A stretch of DNA of 64,000 bases from Pseudomonas alkylphenolica (GCF_004025535.1 NZ_QJRG01000033.1:248001-312000); one strand, 5' to 3'; numbered from the stretch's first letter, positions 16,858-26,565 are shown. Translations and numbers: made by a program. Notes: generated by a model not told the origin, from the letters alone.

Positions 16858-18903
16858 TCATCGCGGCGATGTCGGTGGCAAAGTAAAACCGGACACCGAG
16901 CGGCGCATTTCACTCGCCATGCGCGCCAGGTTGCCAATGCTGTCAGCCGTTGCGCTGGAGCCCGCCGAGGTTTGCGAGGTGATCTGCTGGATCACCGCCA
17001 TGGTATGCGAGATCTGCCCGGCCGAAGAGGTCTGCAGCTGAGCGGCATCGGAGATGCTGTGGATCAGTTCGGCGAGGGTTTGCGACACGCCTTCGATTTC
17101 TTCCAGGGCGACGCCGGCATCCTGGGCCAGGCGCGCACCGCGCACCACTTCTGCGGTGGTCTGTTCCATGGAGATCACCGCCTCGTTGGTATCGGCCTGA
17201 ATGGTGCGTACCAGGGCCTCGATCTGCCGGGTGGCAGACGATGAACGCTCCGCCAGGCGCTGGACTTCGTCGGCGACCACCGCGAAGCCCCGCCCCGCCT
17301 CGCCAGCCAGCGACGCCTGGATCGCCGCATTGAGTGCCAGAATGTTGGTCTGGTCAGCAATGTCGTCGATCAGGCTGACGATATCGCCGATTTCCTGGGA
17401 AGACTCCCCCAGGCGCTTGATGCGCTTGGCGGTGTCCTGGATCTGTTCGCGAATGTTGTCCATGCCATGGATGGTGTTGTGCACCACCTCGTTGCCCTTG
17501 TTGGCAATGGCCACCGAGCGTTCGGCCACCTTGGCCGACTCGTAGGCATGGGTGGACACCCGGTCGATGGACTCGACCATGTCGCCCACCGCCACCGAGG
17601 CTTCGGTGATCTGCTCGGCCTGGTGTTCAGATGCTTTGGCCAACTGACGGGCCGTGGTCTGCGTGTCCTGCACAGCGCTGGCCACCTCCTCGGCACTGAG
17701 GTTGATGGTGGCCACCAGGTCGCGCAGCTGGTCAATGGAGTAGTTGATCGAGTCGGCAATGGCACCGGTGAAGTCTTCCGTCACCGAGACCATCACCGTC
17801 AGGTCACCGTCAGCCAGGTCTTCTATTTCGTCGAGCAGGCGCATGATCGCCTGCTGGTTGCGCTCGTTCTTTTCCGCCGTTTCACGCAGCCGCCGGTTGG
17901 ACTCACGCACCATCACCAGGCCGATGAGGATGATCGACGCCAGGGCCAGCAGGCCCAGTACATAGCCACCCACGGTATCGAGGGTGCGGCCACTGGCCAG
18001 GTTCTCGAAGCCGTTGGCCAGACGCGAGGCTTCGTCGAGCAGGGTCTGCGACTGGTTGAAAATGTTCCCGGCCGCCTCGCGCACGCGGAACAGTTCCGGC
18101 GAGGTTTCAAGAATCTCATCCACCGAGCCGGCAACGAACTGGAACAGTTCGGCGATCTCACCCAGCCGCGCCCGGGCATCCGGGTCCTGGACCCGTGTAA
18201 CCTGGATACTCGGGTTACCGGCGAGCATGCCCTCGAGCACCTGACCGAAACGGCTGGCGTCACGGCCGAAGGCATCCGCCGCCTGCACCGAGGTGTCGTC
18301 ACCGGCGAGCACGGTATTCACCGAACCGAGGATGCGCTCGGCCAACAGCGACTGGCGCTGGGCCACAGCCACCTGATTGGCCGGTGCGCCGCTCTTGAGC
18401 AGAATCTCGACAACCTGCTCGTATTCAACCTGCAGCTGCGGCACGGTCTCGGCCAGGGTGGCCGCGACCTGATGCAACGACAGCACCGTCTGTTCGCTGG
18501 CCAGGATCGTATCGGTGTTCTTGCGCAGGCCTTCCCAGTCGCGCAGCACGGCATCCATTTCGTTGCGCACCGCCGGTGGCGCGGCAGGCAGGCCAGTGCT
18601 TGCATCACCCTTTTTCAGGTAATCCCAGCGCTGCTCGAAATCGTTGCGCGCTTCACTGAGCAAGCGGAACGCCCGCGCCTTGCCCGCTGCCGCCTCGGTG
18701 GCGTTCTTGGCAATGCGCTGGGACAGCACCCGCAGCTCGCCGGCGTGACCGATGTACTGCTTGTCGTAGTTGGCCTGGGTGTTCAGGTAAGCGAAGTTGG
18801 CGAACAACAGCACGATCGACAGGATCAACACGACAAACAACGCCGCAATCCGGGCGCTGCTGCGCGAGCCTTGGGTCAAAGTAGCCGTCTTGGTATTGGT
18901 CAC
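16858..18903 (-). CDS. pilJ: PilJ: methyl-accepting chemoreceptor for twitching motility
   Basis: 681 residues. Membrane segments near 20-41 and 312-334 flank a large periplasmic region with two PilJ-type helical modules ([35 protein letters not shown]). HAMP and signalling domains follow, with the hairpin tip around [23 protein letters not shown]. PilJ senses a surface or pilin-linked cue and signals through PilI/ChpC to ChpA. The start is GTG at 18903, and the sequence from there closely follows remembered P. aeruginosa PilJ. The gene lies between pilI (15 bases) and chpA (34 bases). The CheR-type methylase pilK, which normally follows, is missing. Confidence 0.95.
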   Translation of the reverse strand: MTNTKTATLTQGSRSSARIAALFVVLILSIVLLFANFAYLNTQANYDKQYIGHAGELRVLSQRIAKNATEAAAGKARAFRLLSEARNDFEQRWDYLKKGDASTGLPAAPPAVRNEMDAVLRDWEGLRKNTDTILASEQTVLSLHQVAATLAETVPQLQVEYEQVVEILLKSGAPANQVAVAQRQSLLAERILGSVNTVLAGDDTSVQAADAFGRDASRFGQVLEGMLAGNPSIQVTRVQDPDARARLGEIAELFQFVAGSVDEILETSPELFRVREAAGNIFNQSQTLLDEASRLANGFENLASGRTLDTVGGYVLGLLALASIILIGLVMVRESNRRLRETAEKNERNQQAIMRLLDEIEDLADGDLTVMVSVTEDFTGAIADSINYSIDQLRDLVATINLSAEEVASAVQDTQTTARQLAKASEHQAEQITEASVAVGDMVESIDRVSTHAYESAKVAERSVAIANKGNEVVHNTIHGMDNIREQIQDTAKRIKRLGESSQEIGDIVSLIDDIADQTNILALNAAIQASLAGEAGRGFAVVADEVQRLAERSSSATRQIEALVRTIQADTNEAVISMEQTTAEVVRGARLAQDAGVALEEIEGVSQTLAELIHSISDAAQLQTSSAGQISHTMAVIQQITSQTSAGSSATADSIGNLARMASEMRRSVSGFTLPPTSPR

Positions 18904-18918
18904 GACTCTGGCATTCCT

Positions 18919-19473
18919 TTACAACGCCACATCAAGAAAACCCGGCGCCTGGGCCAGGGCCAGCGGGCTGAAGATGGCCCAGCAGCGTTGCTGCTGGAAA
19001 TGGCCCTGAACGAACGGTGCTGCGCCACCCAGCAAAGGCTTGGGCGGCGACAGTTCAAGGCTGTGCAGCGGAAAATGCTGCAAACCTACGACTTCGTCGA
19101 CCAGCAACCCGGCAAACAGCTCTTCGTGATCGAGCACCAGTACCCGCCGCTGCTTGCGCGCCGCCGACAGGCCCAGGCCGAAAAACCCGCACAGGTCCAT
19201 CACCGGCAGCAAACGCCCGCGCAGGTTCGCCACGCCACTGACCCAGGGCTTTACCCCCGGGATACGACTCAAACGCGGCTCGTGCAGGACTTCAGCCACC
19301 TCGCCCATGGGCGCGACGAACCACTGGTCGGCAATACGAAAGCCGATACCGCTCCAGCTCTGCAGTCGCGTCTCCTGCAGCGGCAGGTCCGCCGCGAGCA
19401 GGCGGCAGCGCCGGTCGATGTCGAGCAACAGCTCGAACGCCGTCAGTGACTCGCCCACAGGCTGCTTGATCAA
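18919..19473 (-). CDS. pilI: PilI: CheW-type adaptor for PilJ
   Basis: 184 residues. After a short N-terminal helix, the chain carries a CheW domain: GIGFRIADQWFVAPMGEVAEVL, then GVANLRGRLLPVMDLCGFFGL and RRVLVLDHEELFAGLLVDEVVG. It links the PilJ receptor array to the ChpA kinase. The start codon overlaps the pilH stop by 4 bases (19470-19473), so translation is coupled. Gene order pilG-pilH-pilI-pilJ is the standard one. Confidence 0.94.
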   Translation of the reverse strand: MIKQPVGESLTAFELLLDIDRRCRLLAADLPLQETRLQSWSGIGFRIADQWFVAPMGEVAEVLHEPRLSRIPGVKPWVSGVANLRGRLLPVMDLCGFFGLGLSAARKQRRVLVLDHEELFAGLLVDEVVGLQHFPLHSLELSPPKPLLGGAAPFVQGHFQQQRCWAIFSPLALAQAPGFLDVAL

Positions 19474-19835
19474 CCTTTGAGAACGCCGTTGAGCACCTTG
19501 ATCAGGGTGTCTTCATCCACAGGTTTGGTCAGGTAGTCGCTGGCGCCCTGGCGCTTGCCCCAGACCTTGTCGGTTTCCTGATCTTTGGTGGTGACGATAA
19601 TCACGGGAATGGATGCAGTTTCCGGGTTTTTGCTCAACTGGCGGGTGGCCTGGAAACCGTTTACGCCGGGCATGACGATATCCATCAGCACCGCGTCGGG
19701 CTTCTCCTGAGTAGCCAGGGCCACGCCATCGGCGCCGTTTTCGGCCTTGAGTACCTGATGCCCGTGTTTTTCGAGCATTCCGGTCAGTTTGTACATTTCG
19801 GTCGGCGAATCGTCGACGATCAGAACTCGGGCCAT
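19470..19835 (-). CDS. pilH: PilH: CheY-like response regulator
   Basis: 121 residues, a stand-alone REC domain. The acidic pocket (VDDSP), phospho-acceptor in VLMDIVMPGVNG, and the conserved T/K switch (IIVTTKDQETDKVWGKRQGA, TKPVD) are all present. It receives phosphate from ChpA and in P. aeruginosa opposes or tunes PilG and is linked to pilus retraction. The ATG at 19835 follows GGGGAA; the frame also extends five residues upstream (MMGNS), but those lack a ribosome binding site. Nearly identical to remembered P. aeruginosa PilH. Confidence 0.96.
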   Translation of the reverse strand: MARVLIVDDSPTEMYKLTGMLEKHGHQVLKAENGADGVALATQEKPDAVLMDIVMPGVNGFQATRQLSKNPETASIPVIIVTTKDQETDKVWGKRQGASDYLTKPVDEDTLIKVLNGVLKG

Positions 19836-19880
19836 GCTGTTCCCCATCAAAGGAATGAACGCCGCGGCGCTGGCGCGGCG

Positions 19881-20291
19881 TCAGGGTGCGTGTTGTTCTT
19901 CTGCGGCGAACCCGGGCACATGCGCCCTGATTGCGTCCAGCAGTTCTTCCTTGCTGAAAGGTTTGGTCAAAAACTGATCAGAGCCGACCACGCGGCCCCG
20001 GGCTTTGTCGAACAGACCATCGCGGGACGACAGGAGAATCACCGGCGTGTCCTTGAAAGCGCTGTTGTGCTTGATCAGGGCGCAGGTCTGGTAGCCATCC
20101 AGACGTGGCATCAGCACGTCGACAAATATGATCTGCGGGTGCTGGTCGACAATCTTGGCCAGGGCATCAAAGCCGTCGGTGGCCGTGATGACCTCGCAGC
20201 CTGCTTCACTGAGCAACATTTGTGCGGTTCTACGGATCGTTTTGGAGTCATCGATCACCATCACTTTCAGTGCCGTGCCGGGCTGTTCCAT
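19881..20291 (-). CDS. pilG: PilG: CheY-like response regulator
   Basis: 136 residues. REC domain with VIDDSKTIRRTAQMLL at the N-terminus, the phospho-acceptor aspartate in IIFVDVLMPRLDGYQTCALIK, and LSSRDGLFDKARGR and TKPFSKEELL near the C-terminus. It is the first gene of the Chp operon. PilG is the output regulator that promotes pilus extension and adenylate cyclase activity in P. aeruginosa. The start is an ATG at 20291, and about 216 bases of non-coding sequence shared with divergent gshB lie upstream. Confidence 0.96.
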   Translation of the reverse strand: MEQPGTALKVMVIDDSKTIRRTAQMLLSEAGCEVITATDGFDALAKIVDQHPQIIFVDVLMPRLDGYQTCALIKHNSAFKDTPVILLSSRDGLFDKARGRVVGSDQFLTKPFSKEELLDAIRAHVPGFAAEEQHAP

Positions 20292-20507
20292 AATCGCTCT
20301 ACCATCGCTGCTCAGGCGTCGCCTGGAAGGGCCGTGCAGGCCACGTGCCAGGCCTTTTTAGCACACTCTGGGGGTGCATTCCATCGGCCCGCGCCACGGC
20401 CCGCCCAGGATGCGTTTTTCCCTTGACCGCCGACGCTGCGGGCGCCACCCTGATGCCACTTTTCATTTGAGCTACTGCGGCATAGCGCCGCCGAGAGGAA
20501 CTACCCC

Positions 20508-21461
20508 ATGAGCGTTCGCCTCGGGATTGTCATGGACCCCATCGCGTCCATCTCCTACAAAAAGGACAGCTCGCTGGCCATGCTTCTCGCCGCTCAGGAG
20601 CGCGGCTGGTCGCTGTTCTACATGGAGCAGCAGGATCTGTACCAAGGCCAGGGCCAGGCCCGTGCGCGGATGCGCCCGCTGAAAGTATTTGCCGACCCGC
20701 AGCACTGGTTCGAGCTGGATGCCGAGCAGGACAACGCCCTGAGCGACCTCGACGTGATCCTGATGCGCAAGGATCCGCCGTTCGACATGGAGTTCGTCTA
20801 CAGCACCTACCTGCTGGAACAGGCCGAAACCGCCGGCGTGCTGGTGGTCAACCGTCCGCAGAGCCTGCGTGACTGTAACGAGAAGCTGTTCGCCACCCTG
20901 TTCCCGCAGTGCACGCCACCCACCCTGGTAAGCCGTCGCGCCGACATCATCCGCCAGTTCGCCGCCGAGCATGGCGACGTGATCCTCAAGCCGCTGGACG
21001 GCATGGGCGGTACCGGGATCTTCCGCCACCGCGCGGGCGACCCGAACCTTTCGGTGATCCTCGAGACCCTGACCCTCAACGGCGCCTCGCAGATCATGGC
21101 CCAGGCCTATCTGCCGGCGATCGTCGAGGGTGACAAGCGCATCCTGATGATCGATGGCGAGCCTGTGCCGTACTGCCTGGCGCGCATTCCCGCCAGCGGT
21201 GAAACCCGTGGCAACCTGGCCGCCGGTGGCCGCGGCGAAGCCCGTCCACTGACCGACCGCGACCGCTGGATCGCTGCACAGGTCGGCCCGACCCTGCGCG
21301 AAAAAGGCCTGCTGTTCGTCGGCCTGGATGTGATCGGTGAGCACCTGACCGAAATCAACGTGACCAGCCCGACCTGCATTCGCGAGATCGACAATGCCTT
21401 TGGCACCGCTATCGGCGCACAGTTGATGGATGCCATTGATCGCAAGCTCAAGGCGCGCTGA
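20508..21461 (+). CDS. gshB: Glutathione synthetase
   Basis: 317 residues, the usual bacterial length. It joins gamma-glutamylcysteine and glycine with ATP. The N-terminal domain opens with RLGIVMDPIASISYKKDS. The ATP-grasp part shows ILKPLDGMGGTGIFRH (glycine-rich loop), RILMIDGEPVPYCLARIP, and the metal-binding end LDVIGEHLTEINVTSPTCIREID. The gene is divergent from pilG and followed 109 bases later by a TonB gene. This gshB/pilG neighbourhood is conserved in Pseudomonas. Confidence 0.97.
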   Translation: MSVRLGIVMDPIASISYKKDSSLAMLLAAQERGWSLFYMEQQDLYQGQGQARARMRPLKVFADPQHWFELDAEQDNALSDLDVILMRKDPPFDMEFVYSTYLLEQAETAGVLVVNRPQSLRDCNEKLFATLFPQCTPPTLVSRRADIIRQFAAEHGDVILKPLDGMGGTGIFRHRAGDPNLSVILETLTLNGASQIMAQAYLPAIVEGDKRILMIDGEPVPYCLARIPASGETRGNLAAGGRGEARPLTDRDRWIAAQVGPTLREKGLLFVGLDVIGEHLTEINVTSPTCIREIDNAFGTAIGAQLMDAIDRKLKAR

Positions 21462-21570
21462 CCGCCGACGCGAAGCTATTGCGCAGAGTGGGGTATCATG
21501 CGGGTCGTTTTTTTGACCTGCGCACTCGCTCTGCCGGTTTTTCGCCGGCCTTGTGGTTGCTGGATACCCG

Positions 21571-22476
21571 ATGACGCTGCCTGCTGACATCCCCGCCGAC
21601 TTCTCTCCGCCCCGCGTTCGCCCGGCGGACCGGCTCGGCTTTACCCTGTTTCTGGCCGCCCTGCTGCACCTGGCGCTGATTCTCGGCGTGGGCTTTACCT
21701 TCGCCAAGCCCGAAGAAATTCGCCGCACGATGGAAATCACCCTGTCCACCTTCAAGAGCGAAAAAGCGCCGGAAAAGGCTGATTACCTTGCTCAGGACAA
21801 CCAGCAGGGCAGCGGTACGCTGGACAAGAAAGCGGTGCCTAAAACCACCGAAATCGCGCCATTCCAGGACAGCAAGATCAACAAGGTGACGCCACCGCCG
21901 GCGGCCAAGCCCGAGGTGCAACCGCAACCGGCACCGCCCAAGGCCGTGGTGACCACCCAGGCACCCAAGCCGCAAAAGGTCGAAACCCGGCCCAAAGAAG
22001 CCAAGCCGCAGCCAAAACCCAAGGCCGCCACCCCCGAATTCGACAGCTCGCAGCTGTCCAGCCAGATAGCCAGCCTCGAAGCCGAGCTGTCCCACGAACA
22101 GCAGCTGTACGCCAAACGCCCGCGCATCCACCGCCTCAATGCGGCCTCGACCATGCGCGACAAGGGCGCCTGGTACAAAGACGAATGGCGCAAAAAGGTC
22201 GAGCGTATCGGCAACCTCAACTACCCCGATGAGGCACGCCGCCAGCAGATCTATGGCAGCCTGCGGCTAATGGTCTCGATCAACCGCGACGGCTCGCTCT
22301 ACGAAGTGCTGGTACTGGAATCCTCCGGCCAGCCGCTGCTCGACCAGGCGGCCCAGCGTATCGTGCGCCTGGCCGCGCCCTTTGCCCCGTTCACCGGTGA
22401 TCTGGCTGAATTCGACCGGTTGGAGATCATCCGTACCTGGCGCTTTGCCCGCGGCGACCGATTGTCCAGCAACTGA
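21571..22476 (+). CDS. tonB: TonB-family energy transducer
   Basis: 301 residues. A single N-terminal membrane anchor (about residues 18-42) is followed by a Pro/Lys/Ala-rich periplasmic spacer (about 95-165), a short coiled-coil-like stretch (SSQLSSQIASLEAELSHEQQ), and a TonB C-terminal domain with YPDEARRQQIYGSLRLMV and VLVLESSGQPLLDQAAQRIVRLAAPFAPF. TonB relays the proton motive force through ExbBD to outer-membrane receptors. No exbB/exbD is adjacent and no Fur box was recognised, so this copy may serve another purpose. ATG at 21571 was preferred to an upstream in-frame GTG (21553). Confidence 0.88.
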   Translation: MTLPADIPADFSPPRVRPADRLGFTLFLAALLHLALILGVGFTFAKPEEIRRTMEITLSTFKSEKAPEKADYLAQDNQQGSGTLDKKAVPKTTEIAPFQDSKINKVTPPPAAKPEVQPQPAPPKAVVTTQAPKPQKVETRPKEAKPQPKPKAATPEFDSSQLSSQIASLEAELSHEQQLYAKRPRIHRLNAASTMRDKGAWYKDEWRKKVERIGNLNYPDEARRQQIYGSLRLMVSINRDGSLYEVLVLESSGQPLLDQAAQRIVRLAAPFAPFTGDLAEFDRLEIIRTWRFARGDRLSSN

Positions 22477-22534
22477 CGCTGGCGCCCCCACATCAGGCTT
22501 GTCAGTGAGGCGTCCCAACGCCACACTATCAACC

Positions 22535-23104
22535 ATGAAAAACCTCAGCCCGAGTTACCTCAAGCACCAGTTCCTGATTGCCATGCCGCACATGGCCGAC
22601 CCGAACTTCGCGCATACCTTGACCTACATCGTCGAGCACAACGCCAATGGCGCCATGGGGCTGGTGGTCAACCGCCCACAAGAGCTGAACCTGGCCGATA
22701 TCCTCGAGCAATTGCGGCCTGAGGTCGAAGCGCCAGCCAGCTGCATCCAGGTGCCAATCTACCTGGGCGGCCCGGTACAGACTGACCGCGGGTTTGTCTT
22801 GCACACCAATGACAAGACCTTCCAGGCCACCGTCCAGCTCGACGGCCTGTCGCTGTCCACCTCCCAGGACATCCTGTTTGCCATCGCCGATGGCGCCGGG
22901 CCAAAGCAAAGCCTGATCACCCTCGGCTACGCCGGCTGGGAAGCGGGCCAGCTGGAAGCGGAATTGGCTGACAATGCCTGGCTGAATTGTCCGTTCGACC
23001 CCGAAATCATCTTTGGCATGGCCTGCGAACAGCGTCTTGAGGCCGCAGCGGCGAGCCTGGGCATCAACCTCAGCCTGCTCACCAGTCAGGCGGGGCACGC
23101 CTGA
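22535..23104 (+). CDS. algH: YqgE/AlgH family protein
   Basis: 189 residues. Family signatures are LKHQFLIAMPHMADPNFAHTLTYIVEHNANGAMGLVVNRP (residues 8-47 here, conserved throughout), YLGGPVQTDRGFVLH and LGYAGWEAGQLEAEL. The biochemical role is unknown; in P. aeruginosa it was named for an effect on alginate. The ATG at 22535 begins the conserved sequence. The stop codon shares one base with the ruvX start, and algH-ruvX-pyrR-pyrB-pyrC' reads as one operon, a conserved arrangement. Confidence 0.93.
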   Translation: MKNLSPSYLKHQFLIAMPHMADPNFAHTLTYIVEHNANGAMGLVVNRPQELNLADILEQLRPEVEAPASCIQVPIYLGGPVQTDRGFVLHTNDKTFQATVQLDGLSLSTSQDILFAIADGAGPKQSLITLGYAGWEAGQLEAELADNAWLNCPFDPEIIFGMACEQRLEAAAASLGINLSLLTSQAGHA

Positions 23105-23538
23105 TGGCTGAATTGCGCCTGCTGCTGGGCTTTGACTACGGCACTAAACAGATCGGCGTCGCGGTTGGTCAGGTCGTTACCGGCCAGGCCCGCGAGCTGT
23201 GCACCCTGAAAGCCCAGAACGGTGCGCCGGACTGGGCCCAGGTGGAAAAACTGATAAAGGAATGGCAACCCGATGCCATCGTCGTTGGCCTGCCGCTGAA
23301 CATGGACGGCACGCCCAGCGAAATGAGTGCCCGCGCCGAGAAGTTCGCCCGGCGCCTGAACGGCCGCTTCAACCTGCCTGTGCATACTCACGACGAACGC
23401 CTGACCACCTTCGAAGCCAAGGGCGAACGCATGGCCCGCGGCGGCCAGCGTGGCAGTTACCGCGACAACCCGGTGGATGCCATCGCTGCGGCCCTGCTGC
23501 TGCAAGGCTGGCTGGAGGCCAATACCGGGCAATCCTGA
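23104..23538 (+). CDS. ruvX: Putative pre-16S rRNA nuclease RuvX/YqgF
   Basis: 144 residues with an RNase H-like fold. Visible motifs are LLGFDYGTKQIGVAVGQ (first catalytic Asp), IVVGLPLNMDGTPSEMS, THDERLTTFEA, and a C-terminal aspartate in NPVDAIAAALLLQGWL. It is thought to process the 5' end of 16S rRNA and has also been discussed as a resolvase. The start overlaps the algH stop by one base. Confidence 0.95.
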   Translation: MAELRLLLGFDYGTKQIGVAVGQVVTGQARELCTLKAQNGAPDWAQVEKLIKEWQPDAIVVGLPLNMDGTPSEMSARAEKFARRLNGRFNLPVHTHDERLTTFEAKGERMARGGQRGSYRDNPVDAIAAALLLQGWLEANTGQS

Positions 23539-23592
23539 TCATCGGATTCAAGCCGGGGCAGCGCTACGCCCCCGGTCTATTGAGGAGCAAGC

Positions 23593-24111
23593 ATGAGCCT
23601 ACCCAATCCCGCCGAACTGATCCGGCAGATGGCTGTCGACCTTCGTGCCCATCTGGCCCGGCGCAACATCACCGAACCCCGTTTCATCGGCATCCGCACC
23701 GGGGGCATCTGGGTTGCCCAGGCCCTGCTCGAAGAACTCGGGGACGACAGTGCGCTGGGCACCCTCGACGTCTCGTTCTACCGCGATGACTTCAGCCAGA
23801 ACGGCCTGCACCCGCAAGTACGCCCTTCCGACCTGCCGTTCGAGATTGAAGGCCAGCACCTGATCCTGGTGGACGACGTGCTGATGAGCGGCCGCACCAT
23901 CCGTGCCGCCCTCAACGAACTGTTCGACTATGGCCGCCCGGCCAGCGTGACCCTGGTCTGCCTGCTCGACCTGGATGCCGGCGAGTTGCCGATCCGCCCG
24001 AATGTGGTCGGTGCGACGCTGTCGCTGGCCGCCCATGAACGGGTAAAATTGACCGGACCCGCGCCGCTCGCTCTCGAGCGCCAGGACCTCGCATCCGCTT
24101 CCGCCCTTTAA
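23593..24111 (+). CDS. pyrR: PyrR: pyrimidine regulatory protein/uracil phosphoribosyltransferase-like
   Basis: 172 residues. The PRPP loop [18 protein letters not shown] (VDD at about residue 93) and the [14 protein letters not shown] segment identify a PyrR-type phosphoribosyltransferase. In Bacillus PyrR binds pyr mRNA; in pseudomonads it is thought to sense pyrimidines for the pyr operon. The ATG follows GAGGA. A small GC hairpin (CCGGGG at 23553 with CCCCGG at 23570) lies just upstream but has no U-tract, so it is not an obvious attenuator. pyrB follows 12 bases later. Confidence 0.94.
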   Translation: MSLPNPAELIRQMAVDLRAHLARRNITEPRFIGIRTGGIWVAQALLEELGDDSALGTLDVSFYRDDFSQNGLHPQVRPSDLPFEIEGQHLILVDDVLMSGRTIRAALNELFDYGRPASVTLVCLLDLDAGELPIRPNVVGATLSLAAHERVKLTGPAPLALERQDLASASAL

Positions 24112-24123
24112 GAGTCCCTCGCG

Positions 24124-25128
24124 ATGACGCCAATCGACGCCAAGCGCCCGCTGCAGCTCAATGATCAGGGCCAGCTGCGCCACTTTCTTTCGCTCGACGG
24201 TTTGCCCCGCGAACTGCTGACCGAAATCCTCGACACCGCCGACTCTTTCCTCGAAGTCGGTGCCCGGGCCGTTAAAAAGGTCCCCTTGCTGCGCGGCAAA
24301 ACCGTGTGCAACGTGTTCTTCGAGAACTCCACGCGTACCCGCACTACCTTCGAACTGGCCGCCCAGCGGCTGTCGGCGGACGTGATCACCCTGAACGTGT
24401 CGACCTCCTCGACCAGCAAGGGCGAAACCCTCTTCGACACCCTGCGCAACCTTGAAGCGATGGCCGCCGACATGTTTGTCGTGCGCCATGCCGACTCGGG
24501 TGCCGCACACTTCATCGCCGAGCATGTGTGCCCGGACGTGGCGATCATCAATGGCGGTGACGGCCGTCACGCCCACCCGACCCAGGGCATGCTCGACATG
24601 CTCACCATTCGTCGGCACAAAGGCAGCTTCGAGAACCTCTCGGTGGCCATCGTCGGCGATATCCTGCATTCGCGGGTGGCCCGTTCGAACATGCTCGCGC
24701 TGAAAACCCTGGGTTGCCAGGACATCCGTGTGATCGGCCCGAAAACCTTGCTGCCGATCGGTATCGAACAGTATGGCGTGAAGGTCTACACCGACCTTGA
24801 ACAGGGCCTGAAGGATGTCGACGTGGTGATCATGCTGCGCCTGCAGCGTGAGCGCATGGCCGGCGGCCTGCTGCCCAGCGAGGGTGAGTTCTACCGGCTG
24901 TTCGGCCTGACCACCGCACGCCTGGCCGGGGCCAAGCCCGATGCCATCGTCATGCACCCGGGGCCGATCAACCGCGGCGTGGAAATCGAATCCGCCGTAG
25001 CCGACGGTGCCCACTCGGTGATTCTCAACCAGGTCACCTACGGCATCGCGGTGCGTATGGCCGTGCTGTCCATGGCCATGAGCGGGCAGAACGCCCAACG
25101 TCAATTCGAGCAGGAGAACGCCCAGTGA
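24124..25128 (+). CDS. pyrB: Aspartate carbamoyltransferase, catalytic chain
   Basis: 334 residues. It condenses carbamoyl phosphate and aspartate, the committed step of pyrimidine synthesis. The carbamoyl-phosphate loop [18 protein letters not shown] (near residue 64), [19 protein letters not shown], and the C-terminal [13 protein letters not shown] are intact. There is no PyrI regulatory chain here. Pseudomonas ATCase is a dodecamer of PyrB with the dihydroorotase-like PyrC', whose gene overlaps by 4 bases (25125-25128). This context is exactly that arrangement. Confidence 0.97.
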   Translation: MTPIDAKRPLQLNDQGQLRHFLSLDGLPRELLTEILDTADSFLEVGARAVKKVPLLRGKTVCNVFFENSTRTRTTFELAAQRLSADVITLNVSTSSTSKGETLFDTLRNLEAMAADMFVVRHADSGAAHFIAEHVCPDVAIINGGDGRHAHPTQGMLDMLTIRRHKGSFENLSVAIVGDILHSRVARSNMLALKTLGCQDIRVIGPKTLLPIGIEQYGVKVYTDLEQGLKDVDVVIMLRLQRERMAGGLLPSEGEFYRLFGLTTARLAGAKPDAIVMHPGPINRGVEIESAVADGAHSVILNQVTYGIAVRMAVLSMAMSGQNAQRQFEQENAQ

Positions 25129-26396
25129 CCCTCAGTATTCTTGGCGCCCGGGTCATCGATCCCACCAGCGGCCTGGACCAGATCACCGACCTGCATATCG
25201 ATGCCGGCAAGATCGTCGCCATGGGCGCGGCACCTGCCGGTTTCAACCCGGCGCGCAGCATCGACGCTCAAGGCCTGGTCGCTGCCCCTGGTCTGGTCGA
25301 CCTCAACGTAGCGCTGCGCGAACCCGGCTACAGCCGCAAGGGCAGCATCGCCAGCGAAACCCGCGCAGCAGCAGCCGGCGGCGTCACCAGCCTGTGCTGC
25401 CCTCCGCAGACCAAGCCGGTGCTCGACACCTCCGCAGTGGCGGAGCTGATCCTCGACCGCGCCCGCGAAGCCGGGCACAGCAAAGTGTTCCCCATCGGCG
25501 CCTTGAGCAAGGGCCTGGAAGGCGAACAGCTGGCAGAACTCATCGCCCTGCGTGATGCCGGGTGCGTGGCCTTCGGCAACGGTTTGAACGCCTTCGCCAA
25601 CAACCGCACCCTGGCCCGCGCCCTGGAGTATGCGGCCACTTTCGACCTGACCGTGGTGTTCCATTCGCAAGATCGCGACCTGGCGCAGGGTGGTCTCGCC
25701 CACGAAGGCGCGATGGCCAGCTTCCTTGGTCTGCCGGGCATTCCGGAAACCGCTGAAACCGTGGCCCTGGCGCGCAACCTGCTGCTGGTCGAACAGACCG
25801 GCGTGCGCGCGCACTTCAGCCAGCTGACTAGCGCCCGCGGGGCACGCCTGATCGCCCAAGCGCAGGAACTGGGGCTGCCGGTCACCGCCGATGTTGCCCT
25901 GTACCAGCTGATCCTTACCGACGAAGCGCTGCGCGACTTCTCCAGCCTCTATCACGTGCAACCTCCGCTGCGCACCCGCGCCGACCGTGACGGCCTGCGT
26001 GAGGCAGTGAAGTCCGGTGTGATCCAGGCGATCTCCAGCCATCACCAACCACACGAGCGCGATGCCAAGCTGGCACCGTTCGGCGCCACCGAGCCGGGTA
26101 TCAGCAGTGTCGAACTGCTGCTGCCGCTGGCCATGACACTGGTGGAGGACGGCCTGCTCGACCTGCCAACTTTGTTGCAACGTTTGTCAGCCGGTCCGGC
26201 CGATGCCCTGCGCCTGCCGGCCGGCCAGCTGAAAGTCGGCGGCGCTGCCGACCTGGTGCTGTTCGACGTCAAGGCCTCGACTGTTGCCGGTGAACAGTGG
26301 CGTTCCAAGGGCGACAACTGCCCGTTTATCGGCCACTGCCTGCCGGGCGCGGTGCGTTATACCTTGGTCGATGGGCATATCAGCCACGAAGCGTGA
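25125..26396 (+). CDS. pyrC': Inactive dihydroorotase-like subunit of aspartate carbamoyltransferase (PyrC')
   Basis: 423 residues, related to dihydroorotase but lacking the zinc-binding H-x-H. Where active enzymes read D-x-H-x-H-x-R-E-P-G, this one has [16 protein letters not shown]. Known PyrC' proteins of Pseudomonas are structural partners that stabilise the PyrB dodecamer, and an active PyrC is encoded elsewhere. The final segment [15 protein letters not shown] is typical of the amidohydrolase C-terminal sandwich. The start codon overlaps the pyrB stop (GTGA). Confidence 0.94.
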   Translation: MTLSILGARVIDPTSGLDQITDLHIDAGKIVAMGAAPAGFNPARSIDAQGLVAAPGLVDLNVALREPGYSRKGSIASETRAAAAGGVTSLCCPPQTKPVLDTSAVAELILDRAREAGHSKVFPIGALSKGLEGEQLAELIALRDAGCVAFGNGLNAFANNRTLARALEYAATFDLTVVFHSQDRDLAQGGLAHEGAMASFLGLPGIPETAETVALARNLLLVEQTGVRAHFSQLTSARGARLIAQAQELGLPVTADVALYQLILTDEALRDFSSLYHVQPPLRTRADRDGLREAVKSGVIQAISSHHQPHERDAKLAPFGATEPGISSVELLLPLAMTLVEDGLLDLPTLLQRLSAGPADALRLPAGQLKVGGAADLVLFDVKASTVAGEQWRSKGDNCPFIGHCLPGAVRYTLVDGHISHEA

Positions 26397-26405
26397 TCGA
26401 GTGTG

Positions 26406-26510
26406 CTGTAGGAGCGGATTCACCGGGACGCCGGACCGCCGCGATGAGCTGTGTAGCAGCCCCCTTTTGGGGCCGCGCTGCGGCCATTGCGGATAAATCC
26501 GCTCCTACAG
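26406..26510. repeat. Imperfect inverted repeat element (CTGTAGGAGCGGATT ends)
   Basis: CTGTAGGAGCGGATT (26406-26420) is perfectly complementary to the copy at 26496-26510. Between them are further GC-rich self-complementary patches (e.g. GGGGCCGCGCTGCGGCC). This is a typical extragenic palindromic unit of the P. putida/fluorescens lineage. A related unit with the same TGTAGGAGC ends lies at 44126-44228. It separates pyrC' from the hslV promoter and may protect the upstream transcript end. Confidence 0.75.
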
Positions 26511-26537
26511 AGATTCCCCTACCGCTCGTCCTTGCAG

Positions 26538-26565
26538 GTTGAAATCCTTCCCTGCACCCCCATAT
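26538..26565 (+). promoter_or_regulatory. Heat-shock (sigma-32) promoter of hslVU
   Basis: GTTGAAA (26538-26544) and CCCCATAT (26558-26565), 13 bases apart, match the sigma-32 consensus (CTTGAAA ... CCCCATnT) almost fully. The predicted transcript start is about 40 bases before the hslV start. This fits HslVU being a heat-shock protease. Confidence 0.8.

Noticed and set aside
15399..16886. Long plus-strand frames over chpA (also 12339-13295 and 13869-15395)
   Set aside because: Antisense shadows of chpA; no known domain and no start signals.
21462..21570. Hairpin around the T-run before tonB as a gshB terminator
   Set aside because: The T-run lies in the loop between imperfect GGTC/GACC arms, so it does not have terminator layout.
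22299..23098. Minus-strand frames over tonB 3' end and algH
   Set aside because: Shadow frames; algH and its neighbours are clear on the plus strand and the operon is contiguous.
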